A DNA stretch of 64,000 bases from Oscillospiraceae bacterium (GCA_902778275.1 CACYXE010000001.1:186001-250000); one strand, 5' to 3'; numbered from the stretch's first letter, positions 49,921 to 58,955 are shown. The notes: generated by a model not told the origin, from the sequence alone. Numbers and translations: made by a program.

Positions 49921-52215
49921 TTAAACCGCCTCTACCCGGCAGGGCGTATAGCGCCAGCGGGCGTTGCCGGTCAGCGTGTCGATATCCTTGTGGTCAGTCA
50001 GAAAGTTGATATGCGTGCCGTAGGTTCTCCCCTCATAGGTCAGGCCCATGTGATGAGGGATCAGGCAGTAGCCTCTGCAGGTCTGCCATGTGGTTTCTAC
50101 GGGAATGGTCAGCGAGCCCTTGCTGGTGCTGACACGAACCAGTTGCCCGTCTGTAAAGCCAAGTTCTTTAGCGTCCTCCGGGTTCATGGCCAGTGTATAC
50201 GTCTCGCGGTATCGGTGGGTGGCGGGATTTCTCATGGAGGTGTTCATGCCGCCGTCCGAGTGCCTGCCGGCGGAGAGGATCATGTTGAAGCCATCTTTCA
50301 GGCGCAGAGCCTCCGCTTCTTTCTCCGGTGTGATATCCTTGAGAGCGCTATCGATCTCTTCGCACCACAGGTGGAACTTGCCATCTTTGTGTTTGATGTG
50401 TCGCCGCATCAGGTGCTCCGTATCACTGTAAGCGATGACTGCTCCCTCCGGGTGCTCGTCCACCATCTGGAAGGCTGCGTCATAGATGCAGAAATCCTTG
50501 AGCATTGGTATTTTTGAAAGCAGCGGATGCTGCTTTGTGTCCGGTCCTACGGCCATGATAGCACGATTGGACAGCTTGGAGATCATAAGGGCAGCCCAGT
50601 TCATAGCATGTCCGGCAGATCCCATAGCCTTACCCAGGGTCAGAGCAATAACGGTGGCAGCCTGATCAAAGTATTTCATGCCACCCGCTGCGATCCAGCC
50701 GACGACTTTCATGAAATATTTGATCCGGTCGCCCGTGCGGACGGATTCCTCAGCCGCATCATAGAGAAACTGTGGGATCTTGGGGATCAATCCCATGGCC
50801 TGGGTCAGCTCCGCATAAATCATGGCGTCTTCTTTCGCTTCACCAGGCGCCTTGACGACCGCTCTGCGGGAGGCATACATCACTTCCGGATAGTGAAAAG
50901 CGAACACATCAAAATCACCTCCTACTTCATACACGCTGGGACTGGGCAGCACATAATCCGCAATACGAGTGGTTTCCGTTTCCTGACAGTCAATGGCCAC
51001 AAAAAGCTCCAGCTTTTTCAGAGCCTCCTCCATTTTTTGAGAGTCCGGATAGCTGCGCAGGGGGTTTGAGAGATTGCAGGCAGCAAAGCGGATGCGATCC
51101 GGGTTGTCGCCCAGGATTTCATCCGGCAGCGCGCCCTCCGGGTACATTCCCGCAACAGGAAAGCGCTTTGTGACAGGAAGCCGCCACACCTTGGGATCGT
51201 GTTCGTCGGAGTTTTCCAGCGTCACGATCCGCACCGGCGGGACATTGCCGCTGGGCACTAAAAGTGTGCCGCACACAGCCATCAGCACCAGACAGAGGTA
51301 ACTCGACAGCGTGGATTGCCGCCCGAAAAAGAGCCCCAAATCCTGATGCATGCCCCATTTCTTCGTTGTGAGAATATACGCGAATTCCTCGGCCTGGCCG
51401 CGGGGAATGCCGCAAATACGCAATGCGCCGTCTATGTCAAAGTCCGCAAACCAGCCGCGCGTCTGTGTCCAGTCCTTTGTATATCGGTATAGAAAGTCTC
51501 GATCCTGCCAGCCCTTTTCCAAAATGAGTGCGATCAAAGCACGCAGGAATAGTACGTCCGATCCCGGCACCGGCATGATGTGCATATCCGCCATGCGAGC
51601 CGTTTCCGAAAGACGCGGATCGACAACAATGACCATCTTCTCGGGACTCTCAGAGAACGCCCTGATGATTTTCTTCGCGTTTGGGATCTGGTGGCTGACG
51701 TAGGAGTTGCTTCCCCAATAGATGATGACCTCGCAGTTTTTGTCGTCCGGCTCAAGAGGGTGGAACTGGTCGCCGAAGATACGGCCGCAGCTCCAGTAAA
51801 AGCCCATGAATTCCACGCCGATCGGATTAAAAATATTTTGGGTCCCGATGGCTTTCATAAAGGACAGCACCGGTGCGGCTGCTGCGCCTGTGGCGCCTCC
51901 ACCTCCGCCGATGATGGCAGCGGAGCGGGGACCATGGGCCTTAAGGATTGCGTTGGCCTTTGCGGCAATTTCCGCATAGGCCTGTTCCCAGCTGATGCGT
52001 TCGTAATGATCGCCGACCCTTTTCTGCGGGTACAGGAGCCTCTCGCTGCTTTCCACAAAGTATTTTGCTGTCCTGCCCTTGCGGCAGCAATAGCATTCAC
52101 TGCTGGGGCTGTCAGGATCCGGGCGGACACTGATAATTATGTTGTCCTCCACTTCCATTTCCAAACCGCAGGTCATAGCGCACAGATTGCATAATGTTTT
52201 CTTCCATTCACCCAT
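49921..52215 (-). CDS. Molybdopterin oxidoreductase, DMSO reductase family
   Basis: A 764-residue bis-MGD enzyme. The N-terminal [4Fe-4S] motif is C9-x2-C12-x3-C16 with C41 to C44 after it. YWGSNSYVSHQIPNAKKI, MVIVVDPRLSETARMADMHI and the C-terminal cofactor domain (LGFTDGQLVRVSTSKGSLTI, TGNARWRYTPCRVEAV) are typical. There is no Tat signal, so it is cytosolic. The substrate is unknown; formate dehydrogenase and acetylene hydratase-like relatives are possible, and the metal may be tungsten given tupABC in the same window. It overlaps mobA by eight bases. Confidence 0.9.
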   Translation of the reverse strand: MGEWKKTLCNLCAMTCGLEMEVEDNIIISVRPDPDSPSSECYCCRKGRTAKYFVESSERLLYPQKRVGDHYERISWEQAYAEIAAKANAILKAHGPRSAAIIGGGGGATGAAAAPVLSFMKAIGTQNIFNPIGVEFMGFYWSCGRIFGDQFHPLEPDDKNCEVIIYWGSNSYVSHQIPNAKKIIRAFSESPEKMVIVVDPRLSETARMADMHIMPVPGSDVLFLRALIALILEKGWQDRDFLYRYTKDWTQTRGWFADFDIDGALRICGIPRGQAEEFAYILTTKKWGMHQDLGLFFGRQSTLSSYLCLVLMAVCGTLLVPSGNVPPVRIVTLENSDEHDPKVWRLPVTKRFPVAGMYPEGALPDEILGDNPDRIRFAACNLSNPLRSYPDSQKMEEALKKLELFVAIDCQETETTRIADYVLPSPSVYEVGGDFDVFAFHYPEVMYASRRAVVKAPGEAKEDAMIYAELTQAMGLIPKIPQFLYDAAEESVRTGDRIKYFMKVVGWIAAGGMKYFDQAATVIALTLGKAMGSAGHAMNWAALMISKLSNRAIMAVGPDTKQHPLLSKIPMLKDFCIYDAAFQMVDEHPEGAVIAYSDTEHLMRRHIKHKDGKFHLWCEEIDSALKDITPEKEAEALRLKDGFNMILSAGRHSDGGMNTSMRNPATHRYRETYTLAMNPEDAKELGFTDGQLVRVSTSKGSLTIPVETTWQTCRGYCLIPHHMGLTYEGRTYGTHINFLTDHKDIDTLTGNARWRYTPCRVEAV

Positions 52216-52789
52216 TCTTGCTTTCCCTCGTTTTCAGCTCCAGCAGCATAATATAATCTTCGGGCGTGTTGCAGTTGGTCAGCAACGCTGCTTCACCCTC
52301 GTAAACCAGTGATGCATAGCTTATCTCTTGACAGAAGCGGCGCACGGATACTTTACCGCTTCGGAGCGCCTCCTCACAGACTCCGGCCAAGGATTTGTCG
52401 TAGACGCCGATCAGCGGTTCCGGCTCATCAGCGCAGGTGACGAGCGTGATCCCCGCCGTGTGGGTATCGATCAGTTCCCGCAGCAGCTCCAAAGGCACCA
52501 GCGGCGTGTCCACGGCCAGGACAAGGGCGGCATCTTCCTTGATCGTCAACAGCCCTGCGTGAATCCCGCTGAGCGGACCGCGGTGGGGATAGATATCCGG
52601 CACGCTTCGGCAGCCCGCCGGTGCATCCACACTGCCGGCGACGACGATATCTTCAATGCCAAGGCTGCGCAGCTTGTTGATTTGATGCTGCAAAAAACTC
52701 ACACCGTGAAAATCAAGCCCCGCTTTGCAGCACCCCATGCGGGAACTGAAGCCGCCGGCCAACAGGACGGCGGATGCTGGTTTGTCCAT
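52208..52789 (-). CDS. mobA: Molybdenum cofactor guanylyltransferase MobA
   Basis: MobA adds GMP to molybdopterin to give the dinucleotide cofactor used by DMSO reductase-family enzymes. The 193 residues show LLAGGFSSRMGCCKAGLDF (GTP loop, with Lys), PDIYPHRGPLSGIHAGL and VLAVDTPLVPLELL (metal Asp). It is first in the operon and overlaps the oxidoreductase gene, which needs the cofactor it makes. AOR uses the non-dinucleotide form, so MobA serves only this enzyme here. Confidence 0.93.
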   Translation of the reverse strand: MDKPASAVLLAGGFSSRMGCCKAGLDFHGVSFLQHQINKLRSLGIEDIVVAGSVDAPAGCRSVPDIYPHRGPLSGIHAGLLTIKEDAALVLAVDTPLVPLELLRELIDTHTAGITLVTCADEPEPLIGVYDKSLAGVCEEALRSGKVSVRRFCQEISYASLVYEGEAALLTNCNTPEDYIMLLELKTRESKNG

Positions 52790-52840
52790 TGCAATCCTCT
52801 CGCTGCAGTCAGAAATGCTGCCGCTTTCATCGTTTTGATT

Positions 52841-52869
52841 AGAATACCAAATTCCGTAATCTCTCTCAA
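52841..52869 (-). promoter_or_regulatory. Promoter of the mobA operon
   Basis: Minus-strand TTGAGA (52869-52864), a 17-bp spacer and TATTCT (52846-52841), about 50 bases before the mobA start. Confidence 0.62.
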
Positions 52870-52985
52870 TCTGATATAGGGTAATTCTGCAAAATGCACA
52901 AAAAAGCCGTCATTTATTTGGCAGCTTTTCGATTTGAGAAGGATGAAATGGGGCAGTAACTGCAGCCCCTGATTCGGTAAAGCAG

Positions 52986-54446
52986 CTACACCTTCCAGAA
53001 AACCTCTGCAGAATCATTGCCCACATCGATCCTACGGATGAACTGTGCGGCAACGATTTTTTTATCCTCAAAAGAGAGGACATTGAAAATGATTTTGCCG
53101 GGAAGGGCTGGATGTGCCGCATGCCTTTTCCTTGCCTCCAGAATCTCCTGGCGTTCCCATTCAAGGCGGGAAAGCGCGCGTTGAAGGTATGCCGTGTTCA
53201 AATTCACACTTTCAGAGAAGGCGTCGATCAAACGGTCAACTCGCCGATCGATCTCATCCAGTTGGCTGGCATAGTTGTCTATCGTCGCCTCAACGGCTTC
53301 TTCGGGCGCTTCATCCAACAACCTCTGGATCTGTGCGGCAATCTCAGCTTCCAAAGCACTCAGGTCAGCGGCTATCGCAGCACCGCACTTTGCCGCATTA
53401 TATTTTCCGCTGCACTGCAGATATCGTTTGCCGCTCTCTTTATAGGCGATTTTAAGCGCGTATCCGCAGGATGCGCATTTCAGCAGCCCGGAAAGCCAGG
53501 TGTGCGAACCCTTGCCGCTGTTGCCGATCTGAGCGTTTCTGAGCAGCTTGTCCTGGCACGTGAGCCAAAGATCGGAGGATATGAAGCCGACGCTGTTTAA
53601 AACGGAAACACAATGATCCTTGACATCTGTATACTTTCTTTCAGACTTGTCCCGTTTTCCAACGACCAGAACACCGTGCACACCGTCAAAATCTTCAGGT
53701 GGTGAAGATATGACCGCCCCCAGTCCCTGGTAATGCAGCCGGACCTGCTCATCAGCCTGCACATAGCAGGGAGTATGCAGCAAACGCGAGAGGGAGACAT
53801 TGTCCCAGGTTTCCCTCTTAGGCCCGGCTATGCCTTCCCGGTTAAGCGTTTTGGCTATCGAGCCAAGAGAAGCTCCTTTTTCCGCATACGCCTGAAATAT
53901 TTTCCGGACGACCTCAGCTTTCTCCGGATCAATGTCCAGGGTGGGGACAGCCCTCCCGGTCTTGTCCATGCAGCGGCCAATGGTGAAACCGTATGGGGCT
54001 GCCCCGCCAGGCCAGGAACCGAGGCTTGCCCGGCGGTAATAGTTGTCCTTTACCCGTTCGGCCGTAGTTTCCCGCTCCAACTGGGCAAAGACCATGATGA
54101 TATGCAGCATGGCACGACCCATAGGCGTGGAAGTATCAAAGTTTTCGTTGATGCTGACGAACTCCACGTTGTGGGATCGCAGGGTATCCCACAGCTTTCC
54201 AAAGTCCGCTACCGAGCGGGAAAAACGATCCAGGCGGTAGACATAGAGCTTTTCAATTTTATCGTCCTGGATATCCTTGAAAAGCCTTTGAAAGTCTGGA
54301 CGCTGGGTATTCTTTCCGGAATACCCGCAGTCCAAATACGTTTTGAGTTCCTGGCCCGCAGCCTTTTGACAGAATTCGATCTGACTTTCGATGGAGATGC
54401 TGTTCTTTTTCTCCACGGATTGCCGGGCGTATACGGCCCATGCCAT
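52986..54446 (-). CDS. Large serine recombinase
   Basis: A 486-residue site-specific recombinase. The N-terminal resolvase domain has YARQSVEKKNSISIESQ (catalytic Ser10) and YVYRLDRFSRSVADF (catalytic arginines). A recombinase domain follows (VRKIFQAYAEKGASLGSIAK), then a zinc-ribbon with CASCGYALK and CSGKYNAAKC, and a coiled coil near the C terminus. Such proteins integrate phages or transposons. No phage or transposon cargo is evident, so it may be the orphan integrase of a decayed element. It is coupled to a 40-aa upstream gene by TGATG. Confidence 0.93.
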   Translation of the reverse strand: MAWAVYARQSVEKKNSISIESQIEFCQKAAGQELKTYLDCGYSGKNTQRPDFQRLFKDIQDDKIEKLYVYRLDRFSRSVADFGKLWDTLRSHNVEFVSINENFDTSTPMGRAMLHIIMVFAQLERETTAERVKDNYYRRASLGSWPGGAAPYGFTIGRCMDKTGRAVPTLDIDPEKAEVVRKIFQAYAEKGASLGSIAKTLNREGIAGPKRETWDNVSLSRLLHTPCYVQADEQVRLHYQGLGAVISSPPEDFDGVHGVLVVGKRDKSERKYTDVKDHCVSVLNSVGFISSDLWLTCQDKLLRNAQIGNSGKGSHTWLSGLLKCASCGYALKIAYKESGKRYLQCSGKYNAAKCGAAIAADLSALEAEIAAQIQRLLDEAPEEAVEATIDNYASQLDEIDRRVDRLIDAFSESVNLNTAYLQRALSRLEWERQEILEARKRHAAHPALPGKIIFNVLSFEDKKIVAAQFIRRIDVGNDSAEVFWKV

Positions 54447-54568
54447 CAGCCGACCCTCTTTTCGGAGTTCTTGGGCTGAATCTGCTTTGCGCAGATTTTT
54501 TTGATGTCCTTCAAACGTTCCATGCGCTCCTCAGCAGAAGCGGCAGGGTGTGTATGTATTACTTTCAT
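54446..54568 (-). CDS. 40-residue protein coupled to the recombinase
   Basis: Short frame ATG 54568 to TGA 54446: MKVIHTHPAASAEERMERLK then DIKKICAKQIQPKNSEKRVG. It is basic and helical with a GGGAGGG ribosome site. Its stop shares a base with the recombinase start (TGATG), indicating translational coupling. Small genes in this place are common before serine recombinases; it might be a recombinase accessory or simply a leader. Confidence 0.6.
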   Translation of the reverse strand: MKVIHTHPAASAEERMERLKDIKKICAKQIQPKNSEKRVG

Positions 54569-54651
54569 CGTATTCCCTCCCTGCTCAAAGCTATGAACCT
54601 GTCCGGCGGAAGATTCTTCCTAAGAAGCAAGGGACGTTTTAAGAACATAAC

Positions 54652-54681
54652 TTGCGAAGAATCTTTGCTTTGGTGTATACT
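54652..54681 (+). promoter_or_regulatory. Promoter of the PHP gene
   Basis: TTGCGA (54652-54657), an 18-bp spacer and TATACT (54676-54681). Confidence 0.58.
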
Positions 54682-54726
54682 GTCGGCAGAAAAAGCTTGA
54701 ATCAGCAACAGGAGAAAAAGCCTTCC

Positions 54727-55602
54727 ATGAAACAGCATGCTGCAATCGATTTGCATATTCATACCACTGTATCCGATGGTACGGAACCGCCGGAAGTCGT
54801 ACTCGGACGCGTAAAGGCAAAAAGTCTCAAACTTTTTTCCGTTACGGATCATGACGCTATCAAGGGCTGCCAGATCATGCAGGAGCTGCTGCGGCCCGAA
54901 GACCCCCAATTCATTTGCGGCGTGGAGTTTTCCTGCAAGGATGAGCAGGGGCAGTATCATATTATGGGCTACAATTATGATCCGATGGCGGCGTCCATGC
55001 AGCAGATCATTCAACTTGGGCATTCCTATCGAATGAAGAAAGTCAAGGCCCGACTTGACTTTCTGAAAGAGCGCTTCCATATTGAATTCCCTGATTTTGA
55101 GCTGGAACATCTGTATTCCCTGGACAATCCAGGCAAGCCGCATATTGGGAATCTGATGGTCAAATACGGGTATGTGAAAACCAAGGAAGAGGCCTTTAAA
55201 TATTATATGGACAAGATCTCTTTCCGGAATGAGTATGTCCGCCCGGAGGAGGCTATTATGGGCATCCTGAATGGCGGCGGGATCCCGGTCCTGGCGCATC
55301 CTTCCTATGGAAGCGGCGAGCAGCTGATCATAGGGGAGGAGATGGATCGTCGCCTCCGCCGGCTGATGGATTTTGGCCTGCAGGGTGTGGAGGCATTTTA
55401 CTCCGGGTTTACTCCAAGCCTGCAGGCGGAAATGCTGGCCTTCGCGGAAAAATATGATCTGTTTGTAACTGCCGGGAGCGATTATCACGGGACAAATAAA
55501 CCGGTTATCCTCGGCGAGACCAACCTGAGCTCAGATACTCCAATTCCGGACGGACTCCTGCGTTTCCTGGAAAAGGTCGGATTTCAAGCCAGAACGCTAT
55601 AA
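54727..55602 (+). CDS. PHP-domain phosphoesterase
   Basis: A 291-residue PHP metalloenzyme of the YciV/RNase AM-like type. DLHIHTTVSDG (residues 8-18, metal His pair), FSVTDHDAIKGC, FICGVEFSCKDEQGQYHIMG, IPVLAHPSYG and TAGSDYHGTNKP place the metal ligands. Relatives hydrolyse 3',5'-nucleoside bisphosphates or trim 5' RNA ends. The start is ATG 54727 with GGAGAAA; an upstream in-frame ATG overlaps the promoter. It is monocistronic. Confidence 0.9.
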   Translation: MKQHAAIDLHIHTTVSDGTEPPEVVLGRVKAKSLKLFSVTDHDAIKGCQIMQELLRPEDPQFICGVEFSCKDEQGQYHIMGYNYDPMAASMQQIIQLGHSYRMKKVKARLDFLKERFHIEFPDFELEHLYSLDNPGKPHIGNLMVKYGYVKTKEEAFKYYMDKISFRNEYVRPEEAIMGILNGGGIPVLAHPSYGSGEQLIIGEEMDRRLRRLMDFGLQGVEAFYSGFTPSLQAEMLAFAEKYDLFVTAGSDYHGTNKPVILGETNLSSDTPIPDGLLRFLEKVGFQARTL

Positions 55603-55651
55603 TCCATAATTCAATAAGCAAGGTGTGCTAAGAAAATATCGCACGATTTAA

Positions 55652-55695
55652 CCCTCCTGATTGTTTTTTGAAACACAAGCAGGAGGGGCTGTTTT
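55652..55695 (+). terminator. Terminator after the PHP gene
   Basis: CCCTCCTG pairs with CAGGAGGG around a 20-base loop, followed by GCTGTTTTT. Confidence 0.72.
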
Positions 55696-55859
55696 TATAG
55701 ACACAGCGGCAAAACGGTATCCCGCAGCGACAAATCTTAAAAGTTCTTAAATCTGCATGCTGTCAGGTTCCATTCTGAATGTCGTGTGATATAATACAGC
55801 AAACAACAATCAGACCATTTTAGATATAAACTGACAGATGGGTTCAAGGAGAATATGCA

Positions 55860-57212
55860 ATGAAGAATGTGATCAGCAAGAGGGTATTGCCCATTTTATT
55901 GGCAGGGATGCTGCTGCTTAGCGGCTGCGGATCCAGACCAAATGGGGGAAAGGCGGACGTCGTAGTTGTAATGCCGACTCCGGAGGTGAGCGCGAATCCG
56001 GCGGCCTCTGCGCAGATCGTGCCTGAAACCACAGCGACGACGGCACCCACGAATACACCCGCCCCAACTTCGACGGCGACTCAACAGCAGGCCCCTGCGG
56101 CTGCGACAACTCCTGCGCCTACACCCGCGCCTACTCCGGCGCCCACGCCCGCCCCCACACCCAAGCCTACGCCTGCACCTACTCAGGCTCCAAGCAACAA
56201 GCCGGTGGTGACGAAGAACCCTACGGACGAAAAGGTGATTGTTGGCGGCTCCTGTTGGTTCGTGGCCAAGTATGAAAACGCAGTCTGGGCCGAATGGCAT
56301 TTTGTAAGCCCGGACGGGTCCCGAGACATCAATTACGCCGATGCGGAGAAAGAATTTTCCACCATGGAGATCGTCAAGGGTTATGCCAGCACCATGCAGC
56401 TCAAGAACATACCGGAAGCTCTTAACGGGTGGAAAGTATACTGCCGCTTCAGCAACAACAACGGTGCCATGACCACAACGAAAGCAACCATTACGGTCAC
56501 CAACTCCACAGACGGTTCGCCGAGGGTGACCAAAAGCCCAACCGGAGAGACGGTGGATGCCGGGGGCAGCTGTTCCTTTGTTGCCCGGCACGAAGACGCC
56601 ATCTGGGCCGAGTGGCACTTTGTCAGCCCTGACGGCTCCCGGGACATCAATTACGCCGATGCGGCAAAGGAATTCGCCGGGGTGGAGATCATCAACGGCA
56701 ACACTGGCACCTTGCAACTGAAAAACATCTCAGTTAGTTTAAACGGCTGGAAGGTGTATTGCAAGTTCAGCAATAACATAGGGTCGGTAAAGACCTCTTC
56801 CGCCCAGATCACCGTAAGCGGACAGAAGGATCCCGGGACGGCGGTCGTGACCGTATCCGACCAGGACGCTTCTTACTCGGCGCTTTATAATGGATCGTAT
56901 GTTGAGAGTGTCGCCAAGAAAGGGACTATGACCATCTCCGGCGGGCCGGACATATTCAATGTTTCCGTCCGTTGGCCAAACAGTGCGTCGGAGTATTCCA
57001 CCTGGACTTTCAGCGGATCCTTTGATGGAAGGGCGGTCATGCACTACAGCAACTGCACCATGAAAACGGTCACTGTGGATGAAAAGGGGAATGAGACCAG
57101 CCTTATGAACTATAACAACGGCACTGGATATCTCCAGATGACGGATTCCGGGCTTACTTGGGCGGACGACGGCCGCAGCGCAAGCGGCGCCGCTTCGTTT
57201 GTAAAATCATAA
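55860..57212 (+). CDS. Lipoprotein with two Ig-like repeats
   Basis: A 450-residue surface lipoprotein: signal peptide with lipobox LLSGC (C23), a Thr/Pro/Ala spacer including a run of AlaProThrPro units (about residues 55-112), and two near-identical Ig-like repeats (114-214 and 220-320). Both repeats contain WAEWHFVSPDGSRDINYAD and end in an ITV strand. A beta-rich C-terminal domain follows (330-450). It probably acts as a wall-spanning adhesin or binding protein; ligand unknown. A weak promoter with TATAAT at 55790 lies upstream. Repeat similarity implies recent duplication. Confidence 0.85.
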   Translation: MKNVISKRVLPILLAGMLLLSGCGSRPNGGKADVVVVMPTPEVSANPAASAQIVPETTATTAPTNTPAPTSTATQQQAPAAATTPAPTPAPTPAPTPAPTPKPTPAPTQAPSNKPVVTKNPTDEKVIVGGSCWFVAKYENAVWAEWHFVSPDGSRDINYADAEKEFSTMEIVKGYASTMQLKNIPEALNGWKVYCRFSNNNGAMTTTKATITVTNSTDGSPRVTKSPTGETVDAGGSCSFVARHEDAIWAEWHFVSPDGSRDINYADAAKEFAGVEIINGNTGTLQLKNISVSLNGWKVYCKFSNNIGSVKTSSAQITVSGQKDPGTAVVTVSDQDASYSALYNGSYVESVAKKGTMTISGGPDIFNVSVRWPNSASEYSTWTFSGSFDGRAVMHYSNCTMKTVTVDEKGNETSLMNYNNGTGYLQMTDSGLTWADDGRSASGAASFVKS

Positions 57213-57225
57213 GCGCGTAATGAAC

Positions 57226-57258
57226 TGCGGGATGCGAACCGGCATCCCGCATGTTTTT
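57226..57258 (+). terminator. Terminator of the Ig-like lipoprotein gene
   Basis: TGCGGGATGC pairs with GCATCCCGCA around a 6-base loop, followed by six T. Confidence 0.88.
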
Positions 57259-57675
57259 TGCAATCAATAGGAGCAGTAAGTCAATTATTTTCGACTTAAT
57301 CCGAAAAAGACTGGATTATTGAGGCGCTTTAAGATATAATATTCAACTATGATACCAGTCAAGTTGAAATGATATAGAATCGTTTTGGTTCGGATAAATC
57401 ACGACTGTATTGATGTTTGGAAATCTTGAGACTGAGGGGAACTGCTAAAGCTGAAAAGTCATGAATAATTCCATTCCGTCAACGGAAAGAGACAAATCCT
57501 GATCGCAGACGATGACGTCGCGCTCTACCGTGTAAAAGAGGCCGGCAGAACTGTCTGCGCGATCTATGAATAAACAAATCTCCGATCCCGGCTGCTGAAG
57601 GAAGTACGGATGACTGAAGCTTAACGCCGGAAGATCGGATTTGGATAGGAGTTGGATAGGAGAGGGGAGTTTGCC
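57259..57675. other. Spacer with a possible minus-strand remnant
   Basis: An inverted repeat TTCAACT/AGTTGAA at 57342-57368 is visible. On the minus strand, about 57445-57640, codons give coding-like sequence (SHPYFLQQPGSEICLFIDRA, GLFYTVERDVIVCDQDLSLS) ending at 57445, but no start or family is recognised. It may be the tail of a lost gene. Confidence 0.35.
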
Positions 57676-58203
57676 GTGGATTTGATCGAAAGGCTTTCTG
57701 AAGGCAACAGGCAGTATATCGAACGGAGCGACCAGGCGGTGAGGGAAGATACCGCCGTCAACGGCCAGCATCCATATGCTATTGTGATCTGCTGCGCTGA
57801 TTCCCGTGTAATTCCCGAGCAAATTTTTAACGTGGGCATAGGAGAATTGTTTGTGATACGCGTGGCGGGCAACGTGCTTGATAAGCATCAGCTTGGAAGT
57901 GTTGAGTATGCCGCCGCCCACCTGCATTGCAAGCTGGTCGTAATACTGGGCCATACGGGCTGCGGCGCAGTAGACGCCGCTGTCAACGGTCATGGCGACG
58001 GTTTTATTTCTTATATCACGGAGGATATCCTTGAGGCCGTGGGGGAAGAACGGGATTTGCTGCAGGCCTGTAAAAAGAATGTACGGCACGGCGTGAACAG
58101 GATCCAAAACGAGTTCCATAAGCACCCGGAGAACGGGGATATCGACATACGCGGCGCTGTCTATGATGTTTTCACCGGCAAGGTCGAGTGGCTGACGGTA
58201 TAG
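57676..58203 (+). CDS. Beta-class carbonic anhydrase
   Basis: A 175-residue zinc enzyme interconverting CO2 and bicarbonate. Zinc ligands are C40 (CADSR, with the Asp-Arg dyad), H93 and C96 (GHTGCG). GELFVIRVAGN and SVEYAAAHL are family motifs. The start is GTG 57676 behind AGGAGAGGGGAG; an earlier TTG at 57652 overlaps that ribosome site. It is cytosolic and probably supplies bicarbonate to carboxylases. Its 3' end overlaps the truncated deacetylase on the other strand. Confidence 0.92.
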   Translation: MDLIERLSEGNRQYIERSDQAVREDTAVNGQHPYAIVICCADSRVIPEQIFNVGIGELFVIRVAGNVLDKHQLGSVEYAAAHLHCKLVVILGHTGCGAVDAAVNGHGDGFISYITEDILEAVGEERDLLQACKKNVRHGVNRIQNEFHKHPENGDIDIRGAVYDVFTGKVEWLTV

Positions 58204-58864
58204 GGATCCAATACAGGGAAAGAGGGAAGCGGTGAGCATCCCTCTTTCCCTGTATCAGTTCGGTATTCATTTTTCGTATAACAGAGCTTTCTTCATAGGT
58301 TTCAGCCGTATGGGAACGCTCCACGTTCCACTGGATCGGTTCCATCCCCATACCGCGCACCGCCGCGATCACATGGTCGTCATACTCCCCGTAAGGACAG
58401 CGGAAGAGAGTAGGGCGCACACCGGTAATGGCTTCGATCCTTTCGTTGCAGGATGTGATATCAGCGACGATCTGATCCCTGGTAAGAGCAGAGAAGTGGG
58501 CGTGGCTGGATGAATGGTTCATTACTTCGTTCCCGGCGTCCGCAAGAGCTTTTACGGATTCCGGATAACGGTCGACCCAATCGCCAACAACGAAAAAGGT
58601 GGTGTTCACCTTATACTTGTTGAGGATATCGATAAGCGCTTGGGTGTCCTCATTGCCCCAGGCCGCATCAAAGGACAGCGCGACCACTTTGTCCTCCCTC
58701 TGTACGGAATAGATCGGCAGCTGCCGCTGCGTGGCGGAAGCCCCAACGATCATGGGACTGTTGACGGTCCAGAAAATGGCCGCCACGATCATAATCATGC
58801 CGATCGCTGAAATCAGTTTTCTGTATTTCAACATAAAACTTCTTACGTCAATCAAGTTCATCAC
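58172..58864 (-). CDS. Polysaccharide deacetylase, C-terminally truncated
   Basis: An N-terminal membrane anchor (ISAIGMIMIVAAIFWTV) is followed by a NodB-like domain: ALSFDAAWGNEDTQALIDIL (motif 1 Asp), NHSSSHAHFSAL (motif 2 metal His) and LFRCPYGEYDDHV (motif 3 Arg). After PIQWNVE the sequence departs from the family, and the GSIVLxH region (motif 5) is missing; the frame runs on into the carbonic anhydrase 3' end. Similar PdaB-type proteins act in spore development or wall remodelling. It is probably inactive or recently frameshifted. Confidence 0.75.
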   Translation of the reverse strand: MMNLIDVRSFMLKYRKLISAIGMIMIVAAIFWTVNSPMIVGASATQRQLPIYSVQREDKVVALSFDAAWGNEDTQALIDILNKYKVNTTFFVVGDWVDRYPESVKALADAGNEVMNHSSSHAHFSALTRDQIVADITSCNERIEAITGVRPTLFRCPYGEYDDHVIAAVRGMGMEPIQWNVERSHTAETYEESSVIRKMNTELIQGKRDAHRFPLSLYWIPIPSATRPCR

Positions 58865-58926
58865 TCCTTTGTACAGCCTATGGCAGGCGCATTGTCATTA
58901 TGTGCAAGACCGTCGCGCACTTCGCC

Positions 58927-58955
58927 TTGATTTGTTCACAATTACACGGTATACT
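58927..58955 (+). promoter_or_regulatory. Promoter of the CYTH gene
   Basis: TTGATT (58927-58932), a 17-bp spacer and TATACT (58950-58955). Confidence 0.65.

Noticed and set aside
56100-56180. Repeat array resembling a CRISPR or minisatellite
   Set aside because: It encodes an AlaProThrPro tether inside the lipoprotein; there are no spacers or cas genes.
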